20,033 bases of DNA, taken from contig CAMIKG010000076.1 in assembly GCA_946221915.1 (NCBI GenBank), forward strand, positions 1 through 20,033, given 5' to 3'. The translations under genes were made by a program, and so were the position numbers. Positions 6,060 through 13,759 of the stretch are shown piece by piece. Each line of letters starts with the position of its first letter. The stretch's first letter is position 1. The notes under the pieces were generated by a model. The model had not been told where the DNA came from. It did no database searches and worked only from the letters and a program-made list of their open reading frames with translations. The stretch comes from an uncultured Erwinia sp. (lineage in GTDB: Bacteria; Pseudomonadota; Gammaproteobacteria; Enterobacterales; Enterobacteriaceae).

Positions 6060-7112
6060 ATGAATTACCAGAACGATGACTTAAGAATCAAAGAGATAAA
6101 AGAACTTTTGCCCCCTGTGGCATTACTGGAAAAATTCCCGGCAAGTGAAAAAGCAGCCACCACCGTCTCCCTGGCGCGTCAGGCGATTCACAATATTCTG
6201 AAAAACGAAGACGACCGTTTGCTGGTGGTGATTGGTCCCTGCTCGATCCACGATACGGAAGCGGCGAAAGAGTATGGCGCGCGTCTGCTGAAACTGCGTG
6301 AAGAGCTGAGTGACACGCTGGAAGTGGTGATGCGCGTCTATTTTGAAAAGCCGCGTACCACCGTGGGCTGGAAAGGGCTGATCAACGATCCACATATGGA
6401 TGGCAGTTTCCAGATCAATGACGGTCTGCGTATCGCCCGCAAGCTGCTGGTGGATATCAATGACACTGGCCTGCCTGCGGCTGGCGAATTTCTTGATATG
6501 ATCACCCCGCAATATATGGCGGATCTGATGAGCTGGGGCGCGATTGGCGCGCGTACCACCGAGTCGCAGGTGCACCGCGAACTCTCCTCTGGTCTCTCCT
6601 GCCCGGTCGGCTTTAAAAACGGTACCGACGGCACGATTAAAGTGGCGATTGACGCCATCAATGCCGCCAGCGCGCCGCACTGCTTCCTGTCAGTGACCAA
6701 ATATGGTCATTCGGCGATTGTGGAAACCAGTGGCAACAGCGACTGCCACATTATTCTGCGCGGCGGCAAAGAGCCGAACTACAGCGCGCATCATGTCAGC
6801 GCGGTGAAAGCCGGTCTGGAGAAAGCGGGTCTGCCACAGCAGGTGATGATCGACTTCAGCCATGCCAACAGCAGCAAGCAGTTCCAGAAGCAAATGCTGG
6901 TGGCGGATGATGTTGCGCAGCAGATTGCCGGTGGTGAGCAGGCGATTATCGGCGTGATGATCGAAAGCCATCTGGTGGAAGGTAATCAAAGCCTGGAAAG
7001 CGGCGAGCCGCTGGTGTATGGCAAGAGCATCACCGATGCCTGTATTGGCTGGGAAGATACCGAGAAAGTGCTGCGTCAGTTAGCGGCTGCGGTGAAAACC
7101 CGTCGCGGCTAA
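6060..7112 (+). CDS. aroG: 3-deoxy-7-phosphoheptulonate (DAHP) synthase, Phe-sensitive type
   Basis: This enzyme condenses phosphoenolpyruvate and erythrose 4-phosphate to DAHP, the first step of the shikimate pathway. The ATG at 6060 gives exactly 350 residues, as in E. coli AroG, and starts MNYQNDDLRIKEIKELLPP. An in-frame ATG 117 bases upstream is rejected. The metal ligands match E. coli numbering: Cys61, His268, Glu302 and Asp326. Pro150 and Ser180, sites tied to phenylalanine feedback in E. coli, are unchanged, so Phe inhibition is expected. The Shine-Dalgarno is weak (GGA). A palindrome sits close upstream and a strong bidirectional terminator follows. Confidence 0.97.
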   Translation: MNYQNDDLRIKEIKELLPPVALLEKFPASEKAATTVSLARQAIHNILKNEDDRLLVVIGPCSIHDTEAAKEYGARLLKLREELSDTLEVVMRVYFEKPRTTVGWKGLINDPHMDGSFQINDGLRIARKLLVDINDTGLPAAGEFLDMITPQYMADLMSWGAIGARTTESQVHRELSSGLSCPVGFKNGTDGTIKVAIDAINAASAPHCFLSVTKYGHSAIVETSGNSDCHIILRGGKEPNYSAHHVSAVKAGLEKAGLPQQVMIDFSHANSSKQFQKQMLVADDVAQQIAGGEQAIIGVMIESHLVEGNQSLESGEPLVYGKSITDACIGWEDTEKVLRQLAAAVKTRRG

Positions 7113-7126
7113 ATACCATGCCGATA

Positions 7127-7156
7127 AAAAAAGGGGCCACAGCAGGCCCCTTTTTT
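7127..7156. terminator. Bidirectional terminator between aroG and gpmA
   Basis: GGGGCC (7133-7138), a six-base loop and GGCCCC (7145-7150) are flanked by an A tract and T6. It therefore works as a rho-independent terminator for aroG (plus) and, read from the other side, for gpmA (minus). It lies 14 bases after the aroG stop and about 50 bases past the gpmA stop. Confidence 0.95.
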
Positions 7157-7207
7157 AGTGTTCTGACGCAGACGCCGCGAACGCCGCCTGCGTAGCAGCA
7201 AAACGAA

Positions 7208-7960
7208 TTACTTCGCTTTACCCTGGTTAGCGACAGCAGCAGCTTTCGCCGCGATCTCGTCCGCGTCGCCCAGGTAGTAGCGTTTCAGCGGTTTGAAGTT
7301 TTCATCGAACTCATACACCAGCGGTACTGCCGTTGGGATGTTCAGTTCGAGAATTTCGTCTTCGCTCAGATTATCCAGGTATTTCACCAGCGCGCGCAGG
7401 GAGTTGCCGTGTGCTGCGATGATCACACGCTCGCCGCTCTTGATGCGTGGCAGAATGTTCTCTTCCCAGTAAGGGATAACGCGTTCGATGGTCAGCGCCA
7501 GGCTTTCGGTGGTTGGCAGCTCTTTGTCGGTCAGTTTCGCGTAACGTGGATCGTGGCCAGGGAAACGCTCATCATCACGGCTCAGTTCCGGTGGGGTGAT
7601 CGCGAAACCACGACGCCACTGTTTAACCTGCTCATCACCGTATTTTTCAGCGGTTTCAGCTTTGTTCAGACCCTGCAGCGCACCGTAGTGACGCTCATTC
7701 AGCTTCCAGGATTTCTCCGTTGGCAACCAGGCCTGATCCAGTTCGTCAAGCACGTTCCACAGCGTATGGATGGCACGTTTCAGCACGGAGGTATAGGCGA
7801 AATCGAAGGTAAAACCTTCTTTTTTCAGCAGCTGACCTGCTGCTTTCGCTTCGCCTTCGCCTTTTTCAGACAGATCCACATCGTACCAACCGGTGAAGCG
7901 GTTTTCGTTGTTCCACTGGCTTTCGCCGTGACGCACCAGAACCAGCTTAGTTACAGCCAT
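7208..7960 (-). CDS. gpmA: 2,3-bisphosphoglycerate-dependent phosphoglycerate mutase
   Basis: This cytosolic glycolytic enzyme interconverts 3- and 2-phosphoglycerate through a phosphohistidine. The 250-residue length equals E. coli GpmA. The motif LVRHGESQWN contains the phospho-accepting His11, and the second catalytic histidine is His184 in IIAAHGNSLRA. Glu89 lies in LNERHYG. AAGGAG is ideally placed before the ATG. It is a single gene between aroG and galM, as in E. coli. The 158-base gap to galM must hold its promoter, but I could not pick a convincing -10/-35 pair. Confidence 0.98.
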   Translation of the reverse strand: MAVTKLVLVRHGESQWNNENRFTGWYDVDLSEKGEGEAKAAGQLLKKEGFTFDFAYTSVLKRAIHTLWNVLDELDQAWLPTEKSWKLNERHYGALQGLNKAETAEKYGDEQVKQWRRGFAITPPELSRDDERFPGHDPRYAKLTDKELPTTESLALTIERVIPYWEENILPRIKSGERVIIAAHGNSLRALVKYLDNLSEDEILELNIPTAVPLVYEFDENFKPLKRYYLGDADEIAAKAAAVANQGKAK

Positions 7961-8118
7961 AGCTTAACTCCTTAATAATCGACATTTCTTTGGATAACAA
8001 TTCTGTTGCGATTGCCAAACATGTCGCATCCGGCAACCTGCTATCCCCATACCATAGCGGAAATCTGTGCACGGCGTAAGCCTGGGATGAACGCAGTGCG
8101 CGTTTTTCAGCCGCTTAT

Positions 8119-9153
8119 TCAGCAGGCGGTCAGGGTATAGCGCGTTATCGACTGATACGATTCACCTGGCTGTAACCAGCAACTGGGCTGCGGCCACTCC
8201 GCATGGTTTGGCGAGTCGGGCAGAAACTCGCTCTCCAGCGCAATACCCTGGAAAGCAGTATAGCTGCCCTGGTCGCGTGCGGGCGTGCCATCAAGATAAT
8301 TGCCGGAGTAGAACTGCAGGGCTGGCGCATCGGTATGCACGGTCAGCTGCAGCCTGCCATCCGCTGACCACAGCTGCGCCGCTGGCTGGCTGGGATCACC
8401 ACGCGCAGTGAGTAAAAAGGCGTGGTCGTAGCCTTTCACTTTCTGCTGATCGTCATCCTGCAGGAAATCGGTGGCGATGGTTTTCGGCTGGCGAAAATCA
8501 AAACTGTTCCCGGTCACCGGTTTTAAATCTGCGCAGGGAATACCGCTGCTGTCGACCGGCAGATAGCGATCGGCCAGCAGTTGCAGACGGTGCTGACGCG
8601 CATCGCCATGCTGCGCATCAAGATTGAAATAAGCGTGATTGGTCAGATTGACCGGGCACGCCTTATCCACCTGTGCTTCATAGCGAATCGACAGACTGTT
8701 GTCATCTGCCAGCAGGTAGTGCACCGTGGCCTGCAGATTGCCCGGGAAGCCCTGATCGCCATCGGCGGACTCAATGCGGTACAGCACTTCGTGCTCGTTC
8801 TGGCGCACGATCTGCCAGCGGCGTTTATCAAACCCTTCCGGGCCGCCGTGCAGCTGGTGTGCGCCCTGACTGGCGACCAGCTGGATATCACCCTGTTGCA
8901 GATACGCATTGGCGATGCGGTTGGCGTAACGGCCCACCGTCGCGCCGAGGTAAGCGGTCTGCTGCAGATAGTCAGCAGGCGTCGCGCAGCCGAGCAGGGC
9001 TTCACGTACGCTGCCATCTTTCATCGGCACACGGGCGGAGAGCCAGGTGGCTCCCCAGTCCATCAGGGTCACTACCATACCGCCGCGGTTGCGCAGCGTG
9101 GTAATGCGCCACGGCTGCCCGTCGGGCGCCAGTGACTCAGATTGATTTAGCAT
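8119..9153 (-). CDS. galM: Galactose mutarotase (aldose 1-epimerase)
   Basis: This enzyme interconverts beta- and alpha-D-galactose so that galactokinase gets the alpha form. It has 344 residues (E. coli 346). The catalytic histidine is probably His173 in TNHAYFNL and the base Glu307 in GIALESEFLPDSPNH. GYDHAF and LHGG are also conserved. Its ATG overlaps the galK stop (ATGCTAA, 7 shared bases), so it is translationally coupled and last in the galTKM operon. No clear intrinsic terminator follows the stop. Confidence 0.97.
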   Translation of the reverse strand: MLNQSESLAPDGQPWRITTLRNRGGMVVTLMDWGATWLSARVPMKDGSVREALLGCATPADYLQQTAYLGATVGRYANRIANAYLQQGDIQLVASQGAHQLHGGPEGFDKRRWQIVRQNEHEVLYRIESADGDQGFPGNLQATVHYLLADDNSLSIRYEAQVDKACPVNLTNHAYFNLDAQHGDARQHRLQLLADRYLPVDSSGIPCADLKPVTGNSFDFRQPKTIATDFLQDDDQQKVKGYDHAFLLTARGDPSQPAAQLWSADGRLQLTVHTDAPALQFYSGNYLDGTPARDQGSYTAFQGIALESEFLPDSPNHAEWPQPSCWLQPGESYQSITRYTLTAC

Positions 9154-10295
9154 GAACCTGCTCCTGCTGACGCTTTGCAGATATAGAAGGTCTCTTTCAG
9201 ACCGGATTTGGCTTCGTACTGTTCCGCGACCGCTGCTTTGACGCTGTCGACCAGATCAAGCGGCATCAGCGCCACAATACAGCCGCCAAATCCGCCGCCG
9301 GTCATGCGTACGCCGCCTTTATCGCCGATCACGCTTTTCACGATCTCTACCAGCTGATCGATCGCCGGGACGGTGATTTCAAAGTCGTCGCGCATTGACG
9401 CGTGAGATTCCGCCATCAGCACGCCCATGCGCGCCAGGTCACCGTTGCTCAGCGCGTCGGCGGCTTCCAGCGTACGGGCGTTCTCCGTCAGCACATGACG
9501 CACACGTTTCGCCACGTCGGGATCGAGACTATCCTGCGCAGCAAGGAATTCCGCCAGCCCGACATCACGCAGCGACGATTTGCCAAAGAAGCGCGCACCA
9601 CTTTCACACTGCTCGCGGCGGGTGTTGTACTCGCTGCCCACCAGCGTACGGCGGAAATTCGAGTTGATGATAACGACGGCGATCTCTTCCGGCATTGATA
9701 CTGCGCGCGTGCCAAGCGTGCGGCAGTCGAGCAGCATGGCACTTCCTTTCTCGCCCAGCGCAGAGATCAGCTGATCCATAATGCCGCAGTTACAGCCAAC
9801 AAACTGGTTTTCCGCTTCCTGGCCGTTCAGCGCGATCTCCGCGCCGCTCAGCGGCAGCTGATACAACTGCCGGAACACGGTGCCCACCGCCACTTCCAGC
9901 GACGCCGAAGAGCTGAGACCGGCGCCCTGCGGCACATTGCCGCTGATCACCAAATCCGCACCGCCGAAAGCGTTGTTGCGGCGCTGCAGATGCTTCACCA
10001 CGCCGCGGACATAGTTGGCCCACTGCTTGTCCTGCAGGCTGGTGATCTCTTCGTCCAGCGAGAAGCTGTCCTGCTGGTTGTCATAATCGGCAGCGATCAC
10101 CCGTACCTGGCGGTCATCACGCGGTGCGCAGCTGATCACCGTCTGGTAATCGATGGCGCACGGCAGCACAAAACCATCGTTGTAATCCGTGTGTTCACCA
10201 ATCAGGTTCACGCGGCCCGGTGCCTGAATAAAGTGGGTGGGCTGATAGCCAAACGTATCGCTAAAAATCTGCTGGGTAATGCTCTTTAAACTCAT
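9147..10295 (-). CDS. galK: Galactokinase
   Basis: This enzyme phosphorylates alpha-D-galactose with ATP to galactose 1-phosphate. It has 382 residues, the E. coli length. All three GHMP-kinase motifs are visible: GRVNLIGEHTDYNDG (27-41, with Arg28, Glu34 and Asp37 at the sugar site), VPQGAGLSSSASLEVA (121-136, ATP loop) and GGVRMTGGGFGGC near the C-terminus. The catalytic base is Asp174 in CGIMDQ. It overlaps galT by four bases (ATGA) and galM by seven, giving a tightly coupled operon. Confidence 0.98.
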   Translation of the reverse strand: MSLKSITQQIFSDTFGYQPTHFIQAPGRVNLIGEHTDYNDGFVLPCAIDYQTVISCAPRDDRQVRVIAADYDNQQDSFSLDEEITSLQDKQWANYVRGVVKHLQRRNNAFGGADLVISGNVPQGAGLSSSASLEVAVGTVFRQLYQLPLSGAEIALNGQEAENQFVGCNCGIMDQLISALGEKGSAMLLDCRTLGTRAVSMPEEIAVVIINSNFRRTLVGSEYNTRREQCESGARFFGKSSLRDVGLAEFLAAQDSLDPDVAKRVRHVLTENARTLEAADALSNGDLARMGVLMAESHASMRDDFEITVPAIDQLVEIVKSVIGDKGGVRMTGGGFGGCIVALMPLDLVDSVKAAVAEQYEAKSGLKETFYICKASAGAGSC

Positions 10296-11344
10296 TGTGA
10301 TGCTCCGGTCTCGCGGAAATGAATATCGCTGACAGAACGCAGACGTTCAGCCGCCTGTTCCGCCGTTAAGTCCCGCTGGGTTTCAGCCAGCATTTCGTAG
10401 CCAACCATAAATTTGCGTACGGTGGCGGAGCGCAGCAGCGGGGGATAGAAGTGGGCATGCAGCTGCCAGTGTTGGTTCTCTTCGCCATTAAACGGTGCGC
10501 CGTGCCAGCCCATCGAGTAGGGGAAGGAGCACTGGAACAGATTGTCATAACGGCTGGTGAGTTTTTTCAGCGCCAGCGCCAGATCTTCGCGTTGTGCGCT
10601 GGTCAGATCGGTCAGACGCAGAATGTGCGCCTTCGGCAGCAGCAGAATTTCAAATGGCCATGCTGCCCACCATGGCACCACCGCCAGCCAGTGTTCGGTT
10701 TCCACCACGGTGCGGCTGCCGTCGTTCAGCTCGCGCTGGCAGTAATCGACCAGCAGCGGCGAGCCATTTTTCTGCCAGTAGCGACGCTGAGTCTCATCTT
10801 CGCGCTTGATTTCATTTGGCAGGAAACTGTTAGCCCACACCTGACCGTGTGGATGCGGATTGGAGCAGCCCATCGCCGCGCCTTTATTTTCAAATACCTG
10901 TACCCATGGATAACTCTGGCCGAGATCGGCAGTCTGTTCCTGCCAGGTGCGCACTACCTTTTCCAGCGCATTCAGCGACAATTCCGGCAGCGTTTTGCTG
11001 TGGTCCGGAGAGAAGCAAATCACCCGGCTGGTGCCGCGCGCGCTTTCACAGCGCATCAGCACATCTTCGCTCTGCGGCGCATCGGGCGTATCGGTCATCA
11101 GCGCGGCAAAGTCGTTGGTAAAGACGTAGGTGTGGGTGTAATCCGGGTTTTTGTCACCGGTTACACGGGTATTACCGGCACATAAGAAGCAGTCAGGATC
11201 GTGCGCAGGGAGCTGTTCCTGAGACGGTGTTTCCTGCGCGCCCTGCCACGGACGTTTGGCGCGGTGCGGCGAGACCAGCACCCACTGATCGGATAACGGG
11301 TTATAACGGCGATGCGGATGATCGACCGGATTAAATTTTGCCAT
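10292..11344 (-). CDS. galT: Galactose-1-phosphate uridylyltransferase
   Basis: This enzyme exchanges UMP between UDP-glucose and galactose 1-phosphate in the Leloir pathway. It has 350 residues (E. coli 348). Zinc ligands Cys52 and Cys55 lie in DCFLCAGN, and the nucleophile is His166 in the HPH triad (NPHPHGQVW, His164 and His166 numbered as in E. coli). It is the first gene of the operon here. In E. coli galE comes before it, but none lies in this window. UDP-galactose epimerase must therefore come from elsewhere in the genome if the pathway works. The ribosome site AGGA lies about 8 bases before the ATG. Confidence 0.98.
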   Translation of the reverse strand: MAKFNPVDHPHRRYNPLSDQWVLVSPHRAKRPWQGAQETPSQEQLPAHDPDCFLCAGNTRVTGDKNPDYTHTYVFTNDFAALMTDTPDAPQSEDVLMRCESARGTSRVICFSPDHSKTLPELSLNALEKVVRTWQEQTADLGQSYPWVQVFENKGAAMGCSNPHPHGQVWANSFLPNEIKREDETQRRYWQKNGSPLLVDYCQRELNDGSRTVVETEHWLAVVPWWAAWPFEILLLPKAHILRLTDLTSAQREDLALALKKLTSRYDNLFQCSFPYSMGWHGAPFNGEENQHWQLHAHFYPPLLRSATVRKFMVGYEMLAETQRDLTAEQAAERLRSVSDIHFRETGASQ

Positions 11345-11378
11345 TTGCAGTCCTGGTAACGTAATAACAACTGAGTAA

Positions 11379-11387
11379 AAAGTAGCA
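11379..11387 (-). promoter_or_regulatory. Extended -10 of the galTKM promoter
   Basis: The minus strand reads TGC followed by TACTTT, an extended -10 element (TGn plus hexamer). The flanking bases align with the E. coli galP1 region, including a CGCTTTTC-like stretch upstream. The start point would be near 11372, giving a short leader before galT at 11344. Confidence 0.6.
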
Positions 11388-11402
11388 CAACGATGAAGAG
11401 AA

Positions 11403-11424
11403 AAGCGTGATCGAGTCTGAATAA
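11403..11424. promoter_or_regulatory. Probable CRP site of the gal promoter (one good half)
   Basis: The half-site CGTGATCG is followed by a poor second half. If transcription starts near 11372 the centre is about -41.5, the position of the CRP site in E. coli gal, which also has only one strong half. This is supported by alignment from memory, not by a good consensus match. Confidence 0.45.
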
Positions 11425-11440
11425 ATGGAATCGTTTACAC
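11425..11440. promoter_or_regulatory. GalR/GalS operator (external-operator equivalent)
   Basis: On the minus strand it reads GTGTAAACGATTCCAT, one base from the E. coli gal external operator GTGTAAACGATTCCAC and from the consensus GTGNAANCGNTTNCAC. Its centre is about 60 bases upstream of the inferred galT start point, the same place as in E. coli. Confidence 0.85.
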
Positions 11441-11512
11441 AAGCTGAATATTCTTACTTCTCAGACCAGATGGCATTCAAAGAGAAAAGGCTTATTTAGA
11501 ACAGGGAAAAAA

Positions 11513-11528
11513 GTGGTAACGGTTACAT
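11513..11528. promoter_or_regulatory. Second GalR-like operator, upstream of the promoter
   Basis: GTGGTAACGGTTACAT on the plus strand differs at one base from the E. coli internal operator GTGGTAGCGGTTACAT as I know it. In E. coli that site lies inside galE, downstream of the promoter. Here it lies 88 bases (centre to centre) upstream of the first operator, about -148 from the inferred start. The two could support a repression loop. Confidence 0.65.
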
Positions 11529-11619
11529 TGTTAAGCGAAGAGGCAAAGGCGAGATGCGCAAAACCTTGTGGCAACCGCGGAATCAGGGCTAAGGCACGTG
11601 CCGCAGCAGGGAGCGTGTG

Positions 11620-12060
11620 GGCTGAGCGGGCAGGCTCAGGGCACATAGCCTTAGCAGCAACACTCAGATCCAGCCCGCCGGGAACACGGTCAGCAGGGGA
11701 AAGCGTCCCGCGCAGGGAGAGTGTGGGCTGAGCGGGCAAACTAGGGGCACATAGCCTATAGCAGCAACACCCAGATTCAGCACGCCGGTAACACGGTCAG
11801 CGGAGGAAAGCGTCCCGCACCAGGGAGAGTGTGGGCTGAGTGGGCAGGCTCAGGGCACATAGCCTTTAGCAGCAACACCCAGATCCAGCGCGCCGGGAAC
11901 ACGGTCAGCAGGGGAAAGCGTCCCGCGCCGGGGAGAGTGTGGGCTGAGCGGGCAGGCTCAGGCTACATAGCCTTTAGCAGCAACACCCAGATCCAGCGCG
12001 CCGGGAACACGGTCAGCGGAGGAAAGCGTCCCGCGCCAGGGAGGGCGCGGGCCGAGCGGC
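11620..12060. repeat. Tandem array of a 107-108 bp unit (about four copies)
   Basis: The shared marker AACACGGTCAGC begins at 11683, 11790, 11898 and 12006, giving spacings of 107, 108 and 108. Each unit also carries a CATAGCC/TAGCAGCAACAC segment, an AAAGCGTCCCGC segment and a GTGTGGGCTGAG segment. A diverged partial copy lies before it (about 11571-11640). The copies differ by point changes and single-base indels. Open frames through the array exist only because the unit is nearly a multiple of three, and I do not regard them as genes. With the next two entries this accounts for most of the 866-base gap between galT and modF, where I see no gene. Confidence 0.9.
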
Positions 12061-12108
12061 CACGGATGGCGAAAAGCGACTTTCCGCAGCTGACCGTGTT
12101 CCTGGCGC
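11998..12108. repeat. Large intergenic palindrome, copy A
   Basis: Two ~33-base arms (11998-12030 and 12076-12108) are complementary with few mismatches; the cores are GGAACACGGTCAGC and GCTGACCGTGTTCC. Inside, CCGCGCC/GGCGCGG (12031-12037, 12044-12050) and GGCC/GGCC (12050-12061) form further stems, so the RNA or single-stranded DNA would branch. The left arm is also the core of the 108-bp tandem unit, but the right arm occurs only once. Copy B lies at 17660-17790. Confidence 0.85.
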
Positions 12109-12121
12109 AGACACAAATCCA

Positions 12122-12199
12122 AAAGCGATACCCAGGGCACAAATCTCAAAGCGATACCCAGGGCACAGAACTTAAAGCAAACTCAATCAACCAGCCCTG
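12122..12199. repeat. 26-bp short tandem repeats next to palindrome A
   Basis: Units begin with AAAGC at 12122, 12148 and 12174, a 26-base period. The first two are nearly identical (AAAGCGATACCCAGGGCACA) and the third is degenerate. They fill the space up to the end of modF. Confidence 0.75.
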
Positions 12200-12210
12200 A
12201 CAACAAGCGT

Positions 12211-13683
12211 TTACCCCAGCACATCCTGCTGATAACGGTAAATCTCACCCTCAGGCACAAAAGTTAAGCGATGCGTAATACACTGCGGCGCATCCTCGGC
12301 ATGGTGCGAGACAAACAACAGCTGCGTCTGACCTTCGCCAATCAGCACATCAACAAAACGACGCACCAGCAAACGATTCAGCGGATCGAGCCCCTGCAAC
12401 GGCTCATCAAGAATCAACAGCGTCGGATGCTTGACGAGTGCACGGGCAATAAGCACCAGCCGCTGTTGTCCCCAGGATAAACTGTGGAACGGCGCATCGG
12501 CAGTGGCGTTATCCATGCCCAGCAGCGCCAGCCAGCCGCTGGCGAGATGCTGCTGACGATCCGATACCGCCTGATAAATGCCAATTGAATCGAAATAGCC
12601 AGACAGGATCACATTGCGCACGCTGGAACTGACGCGGTAATCGAGATGCAGACTGCTGCTGACATAGCCAATATGGCGCTTGATATCCCAGATCGTCTCC
12701 CCGCTGCCGCGACGAATGCCAAACAGCGTCAGATCGTTGCTGTAACCCTGTGGATGATCGCCGGTCACCAAACTCAGCAGCGTCGATTTTCCCGCGCCGT
12801 TGGGGCCGACAATTTGCCAGTGCTCACCTGGGCCCACCTGCCAGCTCAGATTATGCAGAATCGGGCGATCGTTATACGACACCACGCCATTGTTCAGCAC
12901 GATGCGCGGTGCATCGGCCGCCAGCTGCGGCTGACTGTCAGGCACATCCGCTTCCGGCAACGCCATACCCGCCAGCTTTTCGCTATGCGCCAGCTGCGCC
13001 ACCAGCGCCTGAGCAAGGATCTCAGCGCGTTTGCCGGTCGTGGTCAGAGTGCATTCCGCCAGTACGCCGACGTTGTCGATAAAATCAGGAATATCATCAA
13101 AGCGGTTCAGCACCAGCACCAGCGTCAATCCCTGCTGATGCAGTTCCGCCAGCAGATCGGCCAGACTGGCACGCGACTGCACATCGAGACCATCGAACGG
13201 TTCATCAAGGATCAGCAAATCGGGCTGCGCCATCAGCGCCTGGCACAACAGCGTCTTACGTGTTTCGCCGGTGGAGAGATATTTGAAGCGACGATCCAGC
13301 AGATGGGTAATACCAAACTGTTGCGCCAGTTGCGCGCAGCGCGCCGCATCCTTCACTTCCAGCTGAATAATCTGCGCCGTGGTGAAGCCGGTATCATCTT
13401 CATCAGCGCTAAGCAGATCGGTGTTATTGCGCTGCCACTCTTCACTCACCAGCTGCTGTAACTGCTCCAGCGACAGACGGGCAGGGCACTGAAACTGGCT
13501 GTCGCGTGTCCCGTTAAGCTGAATCAGCTCGCCGGAAAGCGCTTTTGCCAGCGACGACTTACCACTGCCGTTAGCGCCGACAAAGGCCCAGCTCTCGCCA
13601 CTGTGCAACTGCAAATCGTTCAGGGTCAGAACTCGGGTATCGCTAAGACGAAACGTGCCTTGCGAAATTTGCAACGTAGTCAT
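12211..13683 (-). CDS. modF: ModF, tandem-domain ABC ATPase of the molybdate locus
   Basis: This 490-residue protein, the E. coli length, has two fused ATP-binding cassettes and no membrane segments. Domain 1 has Walker A GANGSGKSS (36-44), signature LSTGE (136-140) and Walker B LLILDEP (156-162). Domain 2 has Walker A GPNGAGKST (293-301), signature LSWGQ (402-406) and Walker B LLILDEP (422-428). All ATPase motifs look intact. Its exact role is unsettled; it has been linked to molybdenum metabolism and photorepair in E. coli (recalled, not shown here). It follows modE by 76 bases on the same strand and is probably co-transcribed. Its 3' end abuts the repeat array. Confidence 0.95.
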   Translation of the reverse strand: MTTLQISQGTFRLSDTRVLTLNDLQLHSGESWAFVGANGSGKSSLAKALSGELIQLNGTRDSQFQCPARLSLEQLQQLVSEEWQRNNTDLLSADEDDTGFTTAQIIQLEVKDAARCAQLAQQFGITHLLDRRFKYLSTGETRKTLLCQALMAQPDLLILDEPFDGLDVQSRASLADLLAELHQQGLTLVLVLNRFDDIPDFIDNVGVLAECTLTTTGKRAEILAQALVAQLAHSEKLAGMALPEADVPDSQPQLAADAPRIVLNNGVVSYNDRPILHNLSWQVGPGEHWQIVGPNGAGKSTLLSLVTGDHPQGYSNDLTLFGIRRGSGETIWDIKRHIGYVSSSLHLDYRVSSSVRNVILSGYFDSIGIYQAVSDRQQHLASGWLALLGMDNATADAPFHSLSWGQQRLVLIARALVKHPTLLILDEPLQGLDPLNRLLVRRFVDVLIGEGQTQLLFVSHHAEDAPQCITHRLTFVPEGEIYRYQQDVLG

Positions 13684-13759
13684 TTTTTATCCCGTTTTAT
13701 GCATTGTTTATAAGGTTTTTAACCACTCTTCAGCACAATGTCAAACCCGGGATGGCTGC

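Noticed and set aside
7166..7193. ACGCAG/CTGCGT inverted repeat after gpmA as a terminator
   Set aside because: It has a long loop and no T tract. The bidirectional terminator at 7127-7156 is far better.
7961..8118. Fur box and promoter for gpmA
   Set aside because: A GATAACAAT-like stretch is present, but the match to a full Fur box is poor and no good -10/-35 pair is placed near it.
11513..11560. Inverted remnant of galE around the second GalR-like operator
   Set aside because: One frame reads SGNGYI, like the galE motif GGSGYIG, but the resemblance covers only the operator and the orientation is opposite to the operon.
11829..12200. 123-codon open frame with internal amino-acid repeats in the galT/modF gap
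   Set aside because: Its repeats simply translate the 107-108 bp DNA array. The unit near a multiple of three keeps the frame open, and no ribosome site precedes it. Such frames are probably often mis-annotated.
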